DNA of 64,000 nucleotides from Tetrapyrgos nigripes (GCA_013368315.1 JAACJM010000205.1:62001-126000), one strand, 5' to 3'; numbered from the stretch's first letter, positions 21,845-34,544 are shown. Notes: generated from the letters alone by a model not told the origin. Translations and numbers: made by a program.

Positions 21845-23749
21845 ATGCTCTCTCACCTTACCGTTCTTGAGCAGAGCGCATCACGCTACCACTCATACCC
21901 GGCGTTCAAGATCCTAGCACCCGCATCTACCTCAAACTCTCCTAGTTGGATATCCATAACCTATCAGCAGTTCAAAGATGATGTCGAGTTGTTTGCGAGA
22001 CATTGGGCACGCGTGTTAAAACGCGATAATATTCCTCAAAGGTCCATCATTGGACTATGGTACGTCCTCAAGTTTTTTAACGTGTGCTATGGTGTCTGAT
22101 GGTTGGGCAGGATTGGAGGCTTCGCATACGCAGATGCGCTACATATTTATGGCCTGTCCAGGGCAGGATATATCCCTCAGCTTTTCAGTCTACGCCTTCC
22201 TAATCCCGACGTCATCCTTGAACTATTATCCAAATCGAACGCGCGTGCACTCGTTTACGACGCGAACTCCGAATCTATTGTTGGAAGGAGTTCCATTCCG
22301 CTTTATCCTGCCACCTCATTATCTGACCTTGTAGTGGACGACGAGCCGCTACCCCCAATGCCATCGGTTCAGCCCGAAGATTTGGCTTTCTTGTTCCATA
22401 CAAGTGGGTCCACGTCAGGTAGTCCCAAGCTCGTTCCTTGCAGCTATAGATGGTTAGACTCTGTCGTTCGCAAGTCGAACCAGACGTGTCTGCCTGTCAA
22501 TTTAGATCCAAATGCCCGAGAGGTGACTACATGGTTGTGAGTCCCTACTTTTTATTTTGGTGTTGCATTGATTTCTCACAAATAGCTTTAGAGGAAGCAT
22601 GTGTCACATTGGCCAAACATTCAGTACGTCTGTCTGTTATGTTTAATCGGAGATCTCTCATCTGACCCTTATTTTCAGTGCTGATTGGTACGCTGCAGCA
22701 TGGGGCTAGTATTGTGCAGCCCACTAAGATGCCATTCTCTTCGCAAGAGTTGATGGACATGATTCATCTTACTGGATTGAATCGCCTTTATCAATTCGCC
22801 GCTTTCCTCTCTGTCCATTTACGTGCGTCTAGAAAGGACCCCAAACTTCTGTCTATGCTTGCCGGTCTAGATCAGATCTTGACTTGCGGAATGCCTCTCT
22901 CACGGGAAGACGAGCAATGGGCAATCAGGAATAACTTGCGTCTTGTGGTACGTTCTTTCTTCTTGGATATCGAAGAGGATTTGAATCTCACAACTGTCCC
23001 ACAGAACTTATTTGGCAGTACAGAAGCCGGTGGTGCTACGCTCTTGTCATCCTACGAATGCGGTTCCAATCCATCCCTTCTTTTCCCTCTCAAAGGGGTA
23101 TCATACCGCTTTGAGCCTATTCAACCCTCAGCAGCCGATGAAGATTTGCATCAGTCGACGGGAAGATTGTTAGAATTCGTCATTCTGGCAGACTCTGCTG
23201 ACTGCCCTGATGTCTCGCTGCGACATGCAGACGGTAACTTCCACACTGGAGACCTCTTCCAGGAGGTTTCCCCCGGATGCTACGTGTTTTGCGGTAGAGA
23301 TGATGACTGGATTAAATCTGAGAATAGTCTGAGGTGTGATACTAGGTCAGTGCTTGAATCTATCCACTGCATTGTGTGATCTTCCAATCTGATCCGTCCC
23401 TTTCCATTTTGTTTCTTCTACTAGGTCGATCGAGGAGAACGTCCGCTCTACCTGCGGAAATCTCGTTTCAGAATGTATAGTCGTTGGCACCGGTCGACCT
23501 TGCCCAGCCATGTTTATCGAACCCGCAGTCGAGATGGACGAGAACAAGCTCAAAAAGGAGATTCTCCGAAAGATTAGGCCATTCCATTCCCGTCGTTATA
23601 TGCATGAACGTATTGCTTCTGTCGACATGATTATAATCGTGCCCCGAGGTTCCTTGCCACGTACTGCTTCCAAGGGCAATATTCGTCGAAAAGCCGTAGA
23701 AGATGAGTATAAGGCTCGTCTTGATGTGATCTATGGGGTTTCAGCATAA
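21845..23749 (+). CDS. Stand-alone adenylate-forming enzyme (AMP-binding, NRPS-like A domain)
   Basis: The model join(21845..22059, 22111..22536, 22586..22623, 22679..22947, 23005..23345, 23425..23749) gives 537 aa. Conserved adenylation motifs in order are FHTSGSTSGSPK (about 167), NLFGSTEAGG (about 317), FHTGDLF (about 395), GRDDDWIKSENS (about 408) and PRTASKGNIRRKAV with the catalytic Lys near 513. The protein ends soon after the last motif, so no carrier, condensation or reductase domain follows. It resembles the adenylation part of basidiomycete A-T-R NRPS-like reductases, but here as a free enzyme that activates an unknown carboxylic acid. One exon is only 38 nt, and the 57-nt fourth intron is read-through in frame. 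No partner biosynthetic genes lie nearby. Confidence 0.85.
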
Positions 23750-25278
23750 GCTCTGGAGCTACCGCTACTTTATTTCTCTCTGATACTAATACTAATAGTA
23801 TACAGGATGCCACTCTATCTATTCCACTAATGTTTTGCGCACTTCTGTATACACTACAGGCTCTATAGTCTTGTACTTCCATCAAGCTACTCCTCCGCTG
23901 TATTGCTATCCGTCGCTATCCTTGTCTCATATTCTTCCACCGGTATTACTCTACACTACTTACCAACTTTGTGTATCTACTACCCCTTAATTTTTTATAT
24001 CATTAATGGAGACTGCACTTTGACATCAAGACAGCTTTGAGTCAGACTGCTGGATCACAGTGGCTTTACTAGCCATGGTTTATACTAACTCTACTAGTAT
24101 CAACAATATGCACTGATGCATAGCTCAGAACGAGGAAAATGTGGGCCACCGCTGCGCGTGGCATGAGAACGAGGCCCAAATTTAGTGATTGGTGATGGCG
24201 GGAATTGCCAGCCAATCAGGAGGTAAACCTAATGAGCATGGCCGAACGCAGAAACGACGTGTAAGAATGAGTCCCTTAAAAGGGCCTCGTAGTTCGTTTA
24301 CTTACCAATGAATCAAAGAGCGGCACGTACTTTGCATTTTAGACAATGCAAACTCGGCAAGTGGCCATCAACTTGTTACCTTTTCTCCTCCGTTGATTCG
24401 ATCGAACATGACGCATGCGCAGCCGGAGGCAAGGTCCCAGGATCCTAAGTACTCAAACTCGGCCGAAAACTTTGGGGCGAGGCCTAGAGGATCGTAACTA
24501 TGGTACTCCGGCACCTCCGCGTGCGTAAAAACCCGACGCCGTTTGAGAAATTTGACCATGACAATCCATGCAACTACAGCACGAAAATCTGAACCCGACG
24601 GGTGTCTAGGGAGCCATTGGGACTGACCTGGGATATCCGAGTGTGTAAAAACCCGACGCCGTTTGAGAAATTTGTATGCAACTACAGCACGAAATTTTGA
24701 ACCCGACGGGTGTCGAGGGACCTACCCGCTGGCCCGCTGGGACTGACCTGGGATATCATCTACACAGGGGATGTGCGGGAAGATGGGAAACGGGGAAAGC
24801 GAGAATCGGCCCATCGGGATACGAACGGGGATAGATAAGAAAGTGCCACGCTCATAGCTTGGCACTGGGAGTGGCGCCAAGCAAGCAAGAGATGAGAAAA
24901 GGCTAAGAGTCTGACAAGGTAGGAATCGGAAGAGGATAGCCGAGATAAGACCGGATATGCAGTGTAAGACACAAATAAGATTGGGAAAAGTTAATAAGGT
25001 AAGGGAGGAGAGGAGATACGTATGCTGCTGCATTATGCAGAGAAATCTAGTATAGAGACATCAATAACTGCAATAACAATAAAAAGCAAAAAGCTAAGCA
25101 TATGTATGTAGGTAGACGATGGTAGATGGACGGTGGTACGAAATGTGTTGTAACGTCGTAACGTTCTCTTTGATCATGCCATGTTCTTCATCCAATCCAA
25201 ATTTTCGTTCCCCCAGTCCCCTGCAACATTACCAGACCCGCAAGCAAATCTTCAACGTAGAAAGACACCACGCCAGGC
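23750..25278. other. Intergenic region between the adenylating enzyme and the ammonium transporter
   Basis: No gene is supported apart from the tandem repeat listed separately. A 103-codon minus-strand frame at 24722-25033 is hydrophobic and low in complexity and is not convincing. Confidence 0.5.
24521..24757 (+). repeat. Two-copy tandem repeat, period 120 bp
   Basis: Units 24521-24637 and 24641-24757 share AAAAACCCGACGCCGTTTGA, the ACTACAGCACGAAA word, GAACCCGACGGGTGTC and GGGACTGACCTGGGATATC, with small indels. The function is unknown. Confidence 0.85.
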
Positions 25279-27293
25279 TCAAGCCCCCTTCTCAGACGCC
25301 GTCTCATCACTCGCTGTCTGATTCGTACTATGATTCGTATGCACGGGTTCCCTCCCTCCAGAAGTCACCCCCGAAATCGTCTTTCCACTATCCCCCATCC
25401 CAGGTCTAAACTCAATCTCATGTCCAAGCTCTTGATCCAAACCGACGTAGTCGTATGCGAATTCACCCAAATCGTACTCGTCTAGACCGACGATTTCTGC
25501 TTCTTCGTGGCCACGGATACGGAGGAAGGGGATGAAGTGCATGATCCAGAGGATGATGGTCTGTAGAGATGGAAATGGGAAAGCATTGGTTAGTTAGCCT
25601 TCATGTGGACATGTCTAGGAGGAAGAAACAACTCACAGTCATAACGAAACTATACCCAACTGCAGCAGCCGAATCAGCGAGCTGGTATCCAAGCTGGACG
25701 TAGTGATGATCGAGCCAGCCTCCGCCTATCATGACAGGAGCGCCATCGAAATTCGCAACGGATGCTTGGGCGAAGAGACCAGTGAGGACATTGCCGACGA
25801 CACCACCGATGGCGTGGGAGGCGAAGACCTACAAGAAAAAGGAAATAGGAGTTAATACCAGTCGTGTAGAGGTTATTCCAAGCGGTGGGAAAGGACTCAC
25901 ATCAAGAGTATCGTCATAACCAAAGACAAATTTGAGCTGGGTAGCCCAGTTGCAGACGGTACCTGCTAGAGCACCGAAGAGGACGGCGGCAGGAGCACCG
26001 ACGAATCCAGAGCCGGGAGTGATAGCGACGAGACCAGCGATGGCGCCAGAGCAGAAGCCGACTGCAGACCACTTGCGCTCGATACGGTAATCCTGGATGG
26101 CAGATGGTCAGCATGAGTGAGCGAGTCAAAGAACCAAGATAAAGACGGCGTAAGATGAGGCGCATAAATGCACAGAAAACGCATAACAAAACGAACTAAT
26201 CACATCACACTCACCCAAAGCATCCAAGCAATCCCACCCGTACTAGCCGCCAAATTGGTCACAAAACAAGCCATCGCTGCTCTCAAATTCGCCGAGAGCG
26301 CTGATCCTCCATTGAACCCGAACCATCCAAACCAAAGGAGAGCCGTGCCCAGAACAACATACGAAGTGTTATTAGGCTTATACGCCAACCTCTCTGTCCC
26401 ATAACCTCTACGTTTCCCGAGGTAGAGGGAAATAGCTAGAGCAGCGGTTCCAGACGAAATATGCACAGGCGAACCACCAGCAAAGTCGAGACCACCCATG
26501 ATAAAAGACCAGCCGGTGGGGTTCCAGGTCCAGCAAGCGATAGGGTCATATACGAGAGTGGACCAGATGAAAACAAAGGCCATGAGGGGACCGAGACGGC
26601 CGCGTTCGGCGACGGCACCGAGGGCGATCATAGGGCTGGGAGGATAACGATGAAGATTAGCGAGGGTAAGGAGAACGGAGGCATTTCAAGAAATCATAAG
26701 GCAGTGGCACCTACGTGATCCCAGCGAACATGAGCTGATAAACACAGAAAACGAGCGACGGTATACGGGAGGAGCCGGGTGAGGGAGCACCGTCGACGTC
26801 CATCAGTCCGAAGTGTTCTAAACGCCGAGAGGATGTGCCCGTAAGTCCATGCGTCGTGCAGGTATAAGCGATCACCTACTGAGATCACCAATGAATTTAC
26901 TACCCGTCTCGCTGAATGCCAGTGAGTAGCCCCAGAAGAACCACTATAACATAACGGTCAGTACGACTGACGACCAGATAGTTGAGCAAGTCTTACCTGG
27001 AACGAGACGGTCGCCAGTGTCATCATACTCAGGTAAATCATCGATAGCGCATTCTTCCGCCGCAGGAGACCAGAGTAGAAGAAACCAAGACCAGGAATCA
27101 TTAAGAACACAAGGGCAGTGGACGCTAGAATCCACGCAATGTCGCCAGGGCTGTAGACTGTCTGAGTTCCATCATCCGCAGTATAGACGATGGAATTTGC
27201 TATGTAGGCGAAAAGAAGTAACGCGTTAAATAAAACTAGATAAAAAAGGAACTTAAAAAACATACAATTGGCGTCACCCGTAATGTTTACCAT
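25279..27293 (-). CDS. Ammonium transporter (Amt/Mep/Rh family)
   Basis: Eight exons, complement(join(25279..25560, 25637..25828, 25901..26092, 26215..26635, 26715..26817, 26880..26943, 26997..27199, 27266..27293)), give 494 aa, the usual size of fungal Mep/Amt permeases. The protein carries ammonium across the plasma membrane. The first membrane span contains WILASTALVFLMIPGLGFFY. The family signature DFAGGSPVHISSGTAAL lies near residue 180 and holds the first pore His. The second pore His is in VFASHAIGGVVGN near 340. The C-terminal cytoplasmic tail is rich in Ser, Thr and acidic residues, typical of the regulated tail. All introns are GT-AG and 52-122 nt. Upstream GATA-type sites suggest nitrogen control. 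Confidence 0.95.
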
Positions 27294-28521
27294 CGTGAAA
27301 GAGTCTCTTTACGACAAGAACGCCGACAGCGGGGCAGGAATGGAAAAGTGGACAGGAAAGAGTTGGGGCCTTAAATATCATGGGCCTATATGTATTGGTT
27401 TTTCATGTTGGTGATCGGGATCCATATCTTAATTTGTCGGATTCGCACGCAGTGACTTATCGACCAATCAGAATTGAGCTTCGGTATTTCCAGGAACGAT
27501 CCTTATCCTTCTTATCTTCCAAGTCAAAGCTCAATGATCAAATTGCTGCTGTATAGGGTCTTGAAGGAAAGAACAAATATACAGTGCCTGGCCCACTGGT
27601 TCTCATCTGTCAATACTTGTTAGCGTCAATGTTCATGTACTTGTCGCCCTGCCAGCTGCAGATCTAGTATGGCAAGGGACCCCCGTACGGAAGAACGCCC
27701 TGGGTCCCCAAGCGATATCTTTCGTCCCATCAATAATGTACATGCATCCGTGTTCGGCTTTCTCGTATCTCGTTTGGACAACTAGTTTTCCCTTTCTTCA
27801 AAATTCTGCGTCAGCGCCACACACGGATACCTCAGTCAATTGATCAGGAGTCAGGACGTCCGTACTTAGCTCACACTGTCGAAGGTAGCAGCAGCCAGTC
27901 AGGCCAAGGGCATTTCCTTTCCTTCACGACGAGCCCCACATAAGATCTGCTGGAGTTTGCTTCTAGACCAGGGTCCTTTCACCTCTTCAATGCTGTGTAA
28001 AGCTACGAACCAAATTAGTAGTACATATGTACATAGTGCGCATCGATATCATTTATTCCTTATCTTTGAGAGCCAGGACTTCAATTGAGCCACAAATCCC
28101 TATCCGGGGAAACTTATACACATCAAAGTTCATTCACTAGTACTTACATATCTAAGTCTCCGATATCAACAGTATCACCAGTAAGTAAGGACGAGACTTG
28201 CTAATGCGACTTTGATGTTCGGAATGTATCGACTTGGACAGCATAGTGAATGAAAAATTTGAGGCCTAGACGGTCTCGGTACTGCCAAGCGGCGTTCATG
28301 ATGAGCGGATGAGTGACCCACTCCAACTTCCAAGAAATCACTTGCTTATAAAACTCGGGGGCAGAAGTTGATCTTATAGCAGTTTAATGGGTCAACCACT
28401 ACGTGATGTGACGGCCGCGGCATGAGGCGGATAGGAGTATTTATTCCACAAGCCGTTGCCAAATAAGCCCTCGTGACCGGTTGGCAATATTTTTCGCGTC
28501 GCCTACCTCAGCCTGCCAGCG
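27294..28521. other. Divergent intergenic region
   Basis: This 1.2-kb region separates two divergently transcribed genes: the ammonium transporter to the left and the mitochondrial protein to the right. GATA and CCAAT elements near the transporter are listed separately. I see no further gene or repeat. Confidence 0.5.
27457..27516 (-). promoter_or_regulatory. Possible GATA-factor and CCAAT sites of the ammonium transporter
   Basis: On the transporter strand CGATAA lies at 27456-27461 and AGATAA at 27512-27517, both fitting the HGATAR site of AreA/Nit2-type nitrogen regulators. A third GGATAA (27503-27508) does not fit. A CCAAT word lies at 27464-27468. They stand about 165-225 bp upstream of the ATG. 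Nitrogen-catabolite control of ammonium permeases is known in fungi; its action here is inferred. Confidence 0.35.
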
Positions 28522-30069
28522 ATGACGAGCCTGCTTGCAAGGCAGGCCCTTAGGTCGGTCTCAGTTTCGACCGCTTCTGCTTCAAGAGCATCATGTATAC
28601 GTGCTGGTGGAAAAGCAAGGACAAGAACGCTACATAGCTCACCTATAGGCAAGTCCAGCTTTTTACCCGTCGTTACACACCAACTTTTTGACCCAAGTCT
28701 TTCTTTCACATTTTACGAATAAAACAGTCCAGAAGAAGAAAAAATCTGCCGCTTTTGAAGATGATATGTTTGGTGATGGAGGAGACGGGGACCTTTTCTC
28801 TGATGCGCCTAAACCCAAGAAGACGAAGGCGAAGGCAACGGCAACGGAACCGGCGAAAGAGCCTGTAGTTGTCCAAGCTACCTCCAAGAAGCTCTCTGTA
28901 GAGGAGAAAGACAGACGTTTTGACGAACTCTTCGAGAAACTGGAAGCCTACCTGGACAAGGACATCGTTGGAAAAGCTAGACGCAGGACACCACCTCTCA
29001 AACATTCCATCTGGACTCACATGTTGCAACTCGCCACGAAGAAGGAACAGCTCGAGCGTATGACGGAGGTGTTTGGACGATGGAGGGACGTGACGGGTTC
29101 CGGGTTGAATGTGCAGTTTGCAGAGTTGTTTGTTGGTACGTTCGGTCTAATCTTTTTTGCAAACATCCTTTTGACGCGTCTCTTTACGCACAGACCGCTG
29201 TACTCAACTCCACTGCCCTCACCTTAGCTTACGTGTCTTTGGTGATCATGCGAAATACTCTCTCCCGCTGAGTCTCTCCGCTGCTCGTGGTCTCTTGCAC
29301 TCCCTGCACATGCTACCACCCCATGGAACCAATAACGGACCTGGTGAGTCTCATCCCTTCTTTCTCTCTTTTCTTTCTGTGACGAGCATCGTACTCATAC
29401 TCATATTCTCAACCCATACCCAAAACAGCCCCCTCTACTGACGGCAAACCAACACCAACCCTATCCGACGTTATGGCTGCAGCAGCTCTCTATCGCGTCT
29501 ACGACCTCAAACCTATCGTCACCGACCTTCCCAGCTGCGCTATGATCCTCGCAGCTTGTCTGAGGCATGCGTATCCCGCTGGGCTGCCTCCACTTCCCAA
29601 GAAGAAGAGCGAAGCGCAAACTACTGGCCAGGAAGGTCAGAGTGCGGGTTCGGAAGAGACCGCTACTGCTACTGTCGTTACCACGCCTAAAGGTGGTCTA
29701 CCCAAAGGCGGCGTTCACGCCCTAACACTCGTAGACGCCATGCTACCCCAACTCAAAGACCTCCTCAGTCGGCTCAACCCAGCAGAATGGGCCGTACCCA
29801 ACACAAATCCCGGATACGTCAGGAGGCATCTCGTCAAAGTGGAGAAAAAGGTTCGAAAGATTGATGGGGAGAAGGTGTTGATTAGGACTAAGGAGAAGGA
29901 GAGAGAGAAGGATTGGGTAAGGTGGTGTTTGAAGAAGGTGGATATGTTGACTTGGAAGAGGCAGAGGCGTGCGGGTAAGGGAGAGGGAGAAGGAGAACAA
30001 GGACGATTGATGTGGTTGAAGGAGTGGAGGGAGAAGGCTGGGCATTTGACTCCGGGACAGGCTTTATGA
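28522..30069 (+). CDS. Probable mitochondrial protein of unknown function
   Basis: The model join(28522..28648, 28728..29135, 29194..29343, 29429..30069) gives 441 aa. The N-terminus (MTSLLARQALRSVSVSTASA) is rich in Arg and Ser and lacks acidic residues, like a mitochondrial targeting peptide. A lysine-rich low-complexity stretch follows. The middle part has conserved-looking text such as RCTQLHCPHLSLRVFGDHAK and a helical AAALYRVYDL...SCAMILAACLRHA pattern, which suggests helical repeats and possibly a mitoribosome or RNA-associated factor. I cannot name it. The C-terminus is strongly basic (KKVDMLTWKRQRRAGKG). The first intron uses a GC donor (ATAG|GCAAGT), the usual form of GC-AG introns. 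Alternative starts downstream would lose the targeting peptide. Confidence 0.72.
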
Positions 30070-31895
30070 AGCAAGCAGGATGAAGCAGGGTGAAGCAGTG
30101 AGACTGGGGTTGTTAGTGCTACACGCGCCTAACGTCTAGGTTGAGGAAAAGTTTGTTTATACGTCTACTAATCGGTTTTACTGAATAATATACTTAAGCC
30201 TTTGGTTGCTTGCATAGACCCAACTCAGACTTGCCGGTGTTGTCCGTATTAGGCTCCGGTTTGCACCTCCTATTCTTCACGTCAATTAGTCCGCTTTGGA
30301 GACTCAGATAGGCGCAGATGACAGCGGTCATCTTTTCCTAATTTCTTTCTTCTCTTTCTCTTTCTCTTCGTTTTTCTTTTTCTCTTTTTCGTTTTCCGTT
30401 TTTCGCTCTGTGCCTTCACCGCTCTCTCCTCTTCAACTATGCTGATCTCCTCGTCTAGCGATATACAGGCTACACTGACATGGCTATATCGATGCCTGGT
30501 AAATATGTATTTTGGACCTCTCTTCTTGAAAGCTTCTCTCGGGCCTTCGCAGCCTTCGGACCACTGTACCGCCACCCAGAGCCTTAGTCCTCCCTCATCT
30601 CACTGGAAGGCTATCCTGCTAAATACGCGTTGAAGACAGTCTTACGGTACGTTTCCGAGTCCGATGTTAACGGAGTATCGGAGCATTTACACTGTGGACA
30701 GGGTTTGAACTGACTTTACTTTACCCTCTTTAGCCAACAACATGCAACATGCAGTATGTTGGCGTCAGGCACCTTAAGGCCTTTGCTTTGTCCGCTAAAT
30801 CACCACCGTCATCAGCGTCATCACTAGGTCCCTGATTTACTTTGCTTCGCAAGGGTTGAGGGACCAGGGTCCCACTCTGCTTTGCCTCGTTTGTAAGGGC
30901 TTCCATCAGTATATGAGCTATCACACAGTTGTCGTACGTGTCCAGGTCAAAGCAGTGTTTCTCTGACCAGAATCGGCCGAAGTTCTGGCTCTTTCTGGCC
31001 CCTGAGTTATTTAAGCGAGAGGCAGGCTGATATCATGGTCATCGTGGGGTGGCTATTGACTTTGGTCTGAGTTACGGTGTGGACACCTGGTGGACACGAT
31101 GAAAGGTCACGCTTGGGTTTTGCGTGCCTGCCTTCGCGAAAATTTCTCTCAACGGAAGTGTGCGGAGGTTTCCCTCCCGTGTTCTACATATATAGGTAAA
31201 TGTCTTCTCTTCTCCTTGATGATCCAAAGATTTTCCGTTCTGAGCTCCGTCTTTCACAGCGCCTTTCATACTCTGGGAAATTTTATTGGTGGCATACTGT
31301 ATGGTTCCAAGTAGGATTCTATGGACACAACATACTTGATGTCTGATCCTCATTGGATATAGGTGGGCGTACGCTCTCAGGAAACTTCAGTATCGTTCAG
31401 CTAAGCGGGCGTTTAGGAGACCGTTGCTATTCTTCTTTTCCTTCTTCGTCCCCTCGGAGGTAACCTGATTGATCAAGGGGTATAGCGAACAACTGGATAC
31501 GAGCACTATGTAGTTCGCAGTAAAAATAATATGAACGACCGTAGCGTAGTCTCTGGAAAGCCTCCTTTTCATAGGCACTCGTTACGTATAACCACCTTGT
31601 CTTGGACATCCCGTTGACATCCGATGTTGACATGATGCCTTCTTGGGTTCCTTATAATTGACATTCCGGCGCTTTCAATGGGCAAGTGCCTCTTAAAGAC
31701 CGTTCCAGCTGTTTCTCGTCTTCTCTGGATGGCCCTCGCCCCAATCAGCGTCTCCAGCGTCAAATACTAGTACGCCCGCTAGCCCATCCATTCCTTCATC
31801 CCTCCCTTTCATTCTGCGCGGTCAGACCCACTGCTATCCAACTCGAATTGCTCCACCAAGTTCTCGACAAGAAAACTCGGCTTTTGGGATTTGAC
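30070..31895. other. Intergenic region, no supported gene
   Basis: The region contains a pyrimidine-rich CTTTTTC-type tract near 30330-30410 and short open frames that look like chance. Frame upstream of 31896 is open back to 31686 but has no better start. Confidence 0.5.
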
Positions 31896-34341
31896 ATGTC
31901 GGGGTTCGCTGGCTTGTTCATTACTGGAATTCGAAGTGCCTATATTCTGAGGTATTCTGAACGTGCGTCATTGAAATCGTTTTGTTTCCCTCGTATCTAA
32001 CTTTCTGTATAATCTTACAGTGGCCTCAAGTGCTATCGTAGTCTACGACCATCGTACGTCCGCATTCTCCTTGTCGCGTTCGCACTCATGACAATGTTCC
32101 TGGACTTTTCTCTCTCAGTGATTACCCTAGATGACGAGGTACGCGCCGTCGGACTTGAATGGATCCATATTGCTCATCATCAACACAACTATAGATAGAC
32201 TTGATTTGGGTACGTTCTTGGATTCGGGTGCATTGATGAAGAAAACGAGACGTTGACGTTGACGCCTCAATCAGAAAAGCTCTTGGTCAATAGGGAAAGT
32301 GTTGTTCATAATCGTGAGTTCCCATCTTTCCGCTCGTTGCGCAAGTCAGCGGCTCATAGCCTCATCCTCTATTTGACGGCTCCCGCTTGCTCCATTCGCC
32401 TTTTGTTCCCTCATATCCCAACGCCGGTCCTTTTATCGTCCAACTCTTCGTTTATTGTCTGACTTGGGCGCCATTCGTAAATCATTAATCATTGCCTATC
32501 ATTGTAAATGAATCAATGCCCTACCACCACCATCATCCCACCGGCGCATCTTGATCCACTAATCTTCCTTGCTTAACGCCGCTGCATAAATCACCGGCCC
32601 ATTAGAACCGATACTATACGTTGGCAGCCGTCATGTGAGTACTAGTATACTTCGCATCCACTCCAACGCCCAGATATTCCCGATAACGTGGAATCCAGAC
32701 TAGTGCTAACCGACTCTTTTGCCATTTTGAACCCGTTCATTTGTTCCTTCCCTGTAGATTCAACAATTACGGTGGGTAATTTTCAGGATTCTTAAACCAT
32801 CACCGAGTCTGAGTCATGAACGTTCTTTTGTCTTAGGTCTTTTTGGAAGTTCATTCTCAAATACAGTGAGTACCCGCTCTGTTTATTTGCAGATCAAATC
32901 TTAGCCAATTCTCCACCACCACAAGACCGCGGACCGGCCGCGAGAGTGGTGCAGGGAGTTGGCTAGAGTGCTTCTCTTCTGAATGATGGGAAATCATAGG
33001 ATTCAGTACTGACTCATTTACGTTTTTTCTTTCGTTATTGCGCAGTTGTAAGATTACTATACGGTATCTCTTGTGGGCGTCGCTGATCTCACGGTATCAT
33101 TGCTTTCCCTTTCCCTTTGGACATACAGCTGTACGTGTTCCTCTCATTTAGATATGCGGTGTATGTAACTCATGTCATTCCTCGCACAGGCCACAACTTC
33201 TTCCGATGGCAAGGATGGACGGGGTTAATTGGGTGTATGATAGCAGAAAGTATGCACAGCACCGTTCATCGTGGCGCAACTAGTTACTGATCTGCCCTCT
33301 TCTCTCCTCTCAAAACCTATTCATTCATTGGAAACTGTGAACCAAGTTATTTTACAGATGCGTCTCTACGCATTATATTTCTTGGATAGGAAGGTACTCG
33401 TCATGATGGTGGCAACATTCATTGTGACTGCTGCCAGTTCGGCGGCTATCATGGGGGTAGTGCTGTCTAAAATTACAGGTGAGTTGGGTTAATTCCATTC
33501 TAAAGTTGCACGATTCGTCCATAATCAAGGAATACTAATACTCCTTGATTGCTCCTCCTTGATGATCCTCTAGCCTTCTCTGTACCTATCCCTGTCATCG
33601 GCTCATTCTGCGTTCCAACTCGTATACCCAATTGGTTTTACACCTTCTGGATACCAATCCTCACCTTTGAGACAGTGTTGTGCGCGTTAGTTCTGATGAA
33701 GGGCGTCCAAACCTTCAGAGCAAGTGGCTCTCCATTTCAGAGCGGTAGAAAGTTGGTGGGGATTCTGATAAGAGACTCCGTGGTTTATTATCTGGTGTAA
33801 GTTGTCCGCTGGTCACTGAGCGAGGTTAAACTGAAAAATGAATCTGAAACCAGGATGCTCGCAACTTACCTTACATGTCTTTTGGTATGGGTTATAGGAA
33901 CAGTACGTGGTGATTTTTTCGCTCTTCTAAGGCGCTTAAATCTGAGCAACATTATCTGAACATGAACAGACCGACATGCTCGAAATCCCTATTGGCTTCT
34001 CCATCGCCATGTCCTGTGTGCTCGGTAACCGCGTCATCCTCAACGTCCGTCTGGCAAACCGAGAAATCGAAGAGTCCAAGGTCGCCGCCACTTCTAGCAA
34101 CCACCCTCCCGGTTTCGATCAACAACACTCTCATGCTCAGAGCTGGATAACCCAGGCAGGCTCAAGGATTTCTCAGGGCGCAGCGAGCATTTTGAAGTCG
34201 GCTTCAAGGTCTGAGCACGGGAAGCAGATTGATTATGATGATCATGTTATTGACACTTTGACTGATATGGAGATGGCGCAGTTGAGGACGATGCAAGCTC
34301 ATACACCAGTGCATGCTTCGGATGGGTTCATTGTGATTTAG
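31896..34341 (+). CDS. DUF6533-type seven-helix membrane protein
   Basis: Recognisable exons are 31896-31962, 32021-32053, 32119-32138, 32195-32209, 32275-32313, 32606-32634, 32758-32771, 32837-32865, 33190-33249, 33347-33478, 33574-33796, 33854-33902 and 33970-34341. The N-terminal part reads VVYDHLITLDDEIDLIWKSS, the pattern of the fungal DUF6533 domain. It is followed by NRYYTLAAV, NNYGLFG, FFRWQGWTGLIGCMIAEIIL and QMRLYALYFLD, then hydrophobic helices and a hydrophilic Ser-rich tail. The family is a large basidiomycete group of predicted seven-helix plasma-membrane proteins with no proven function. The joint between 32865 and 33190 does not keep frame with canonical sites: a micro-exon, an unusual splice site or a frame-breaking change is needed, so the gene could be damaged there. 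Several exons are only 14-39 nt. Confidence 0.78.
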
Positions 34342-34544
34342 AAATTGTGTATTTGGAATACTTTACTTACTGTAGATATAGTGAAAATCTGAGTTTGGTT
34401 TCTGTGCTTTGTTGCGTCGCGATGGAATGCTGTACCTGAATAGGGGCTACGCGATGCCCCGTTCTTCCCAGGGCCGTGTCTTTGGGTTTGTACCACATCT
34501 TTCCAAGCTATCATATATTCACCATGTACAGAGCACCAGTAAAC

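Noticed and set aside
24722..25033. 103-codon minus-strand hydrophobic frame
   Set aside because: Pro/Leu/Ser-rich, no start context and no relatives known; likely chance.
29715..30074. 119-codon minus-strand frame
   Set aside because: Antisense to the last exon of the mitochondrial protein gene, which has lysine-rich codons that produce open antisense frames.
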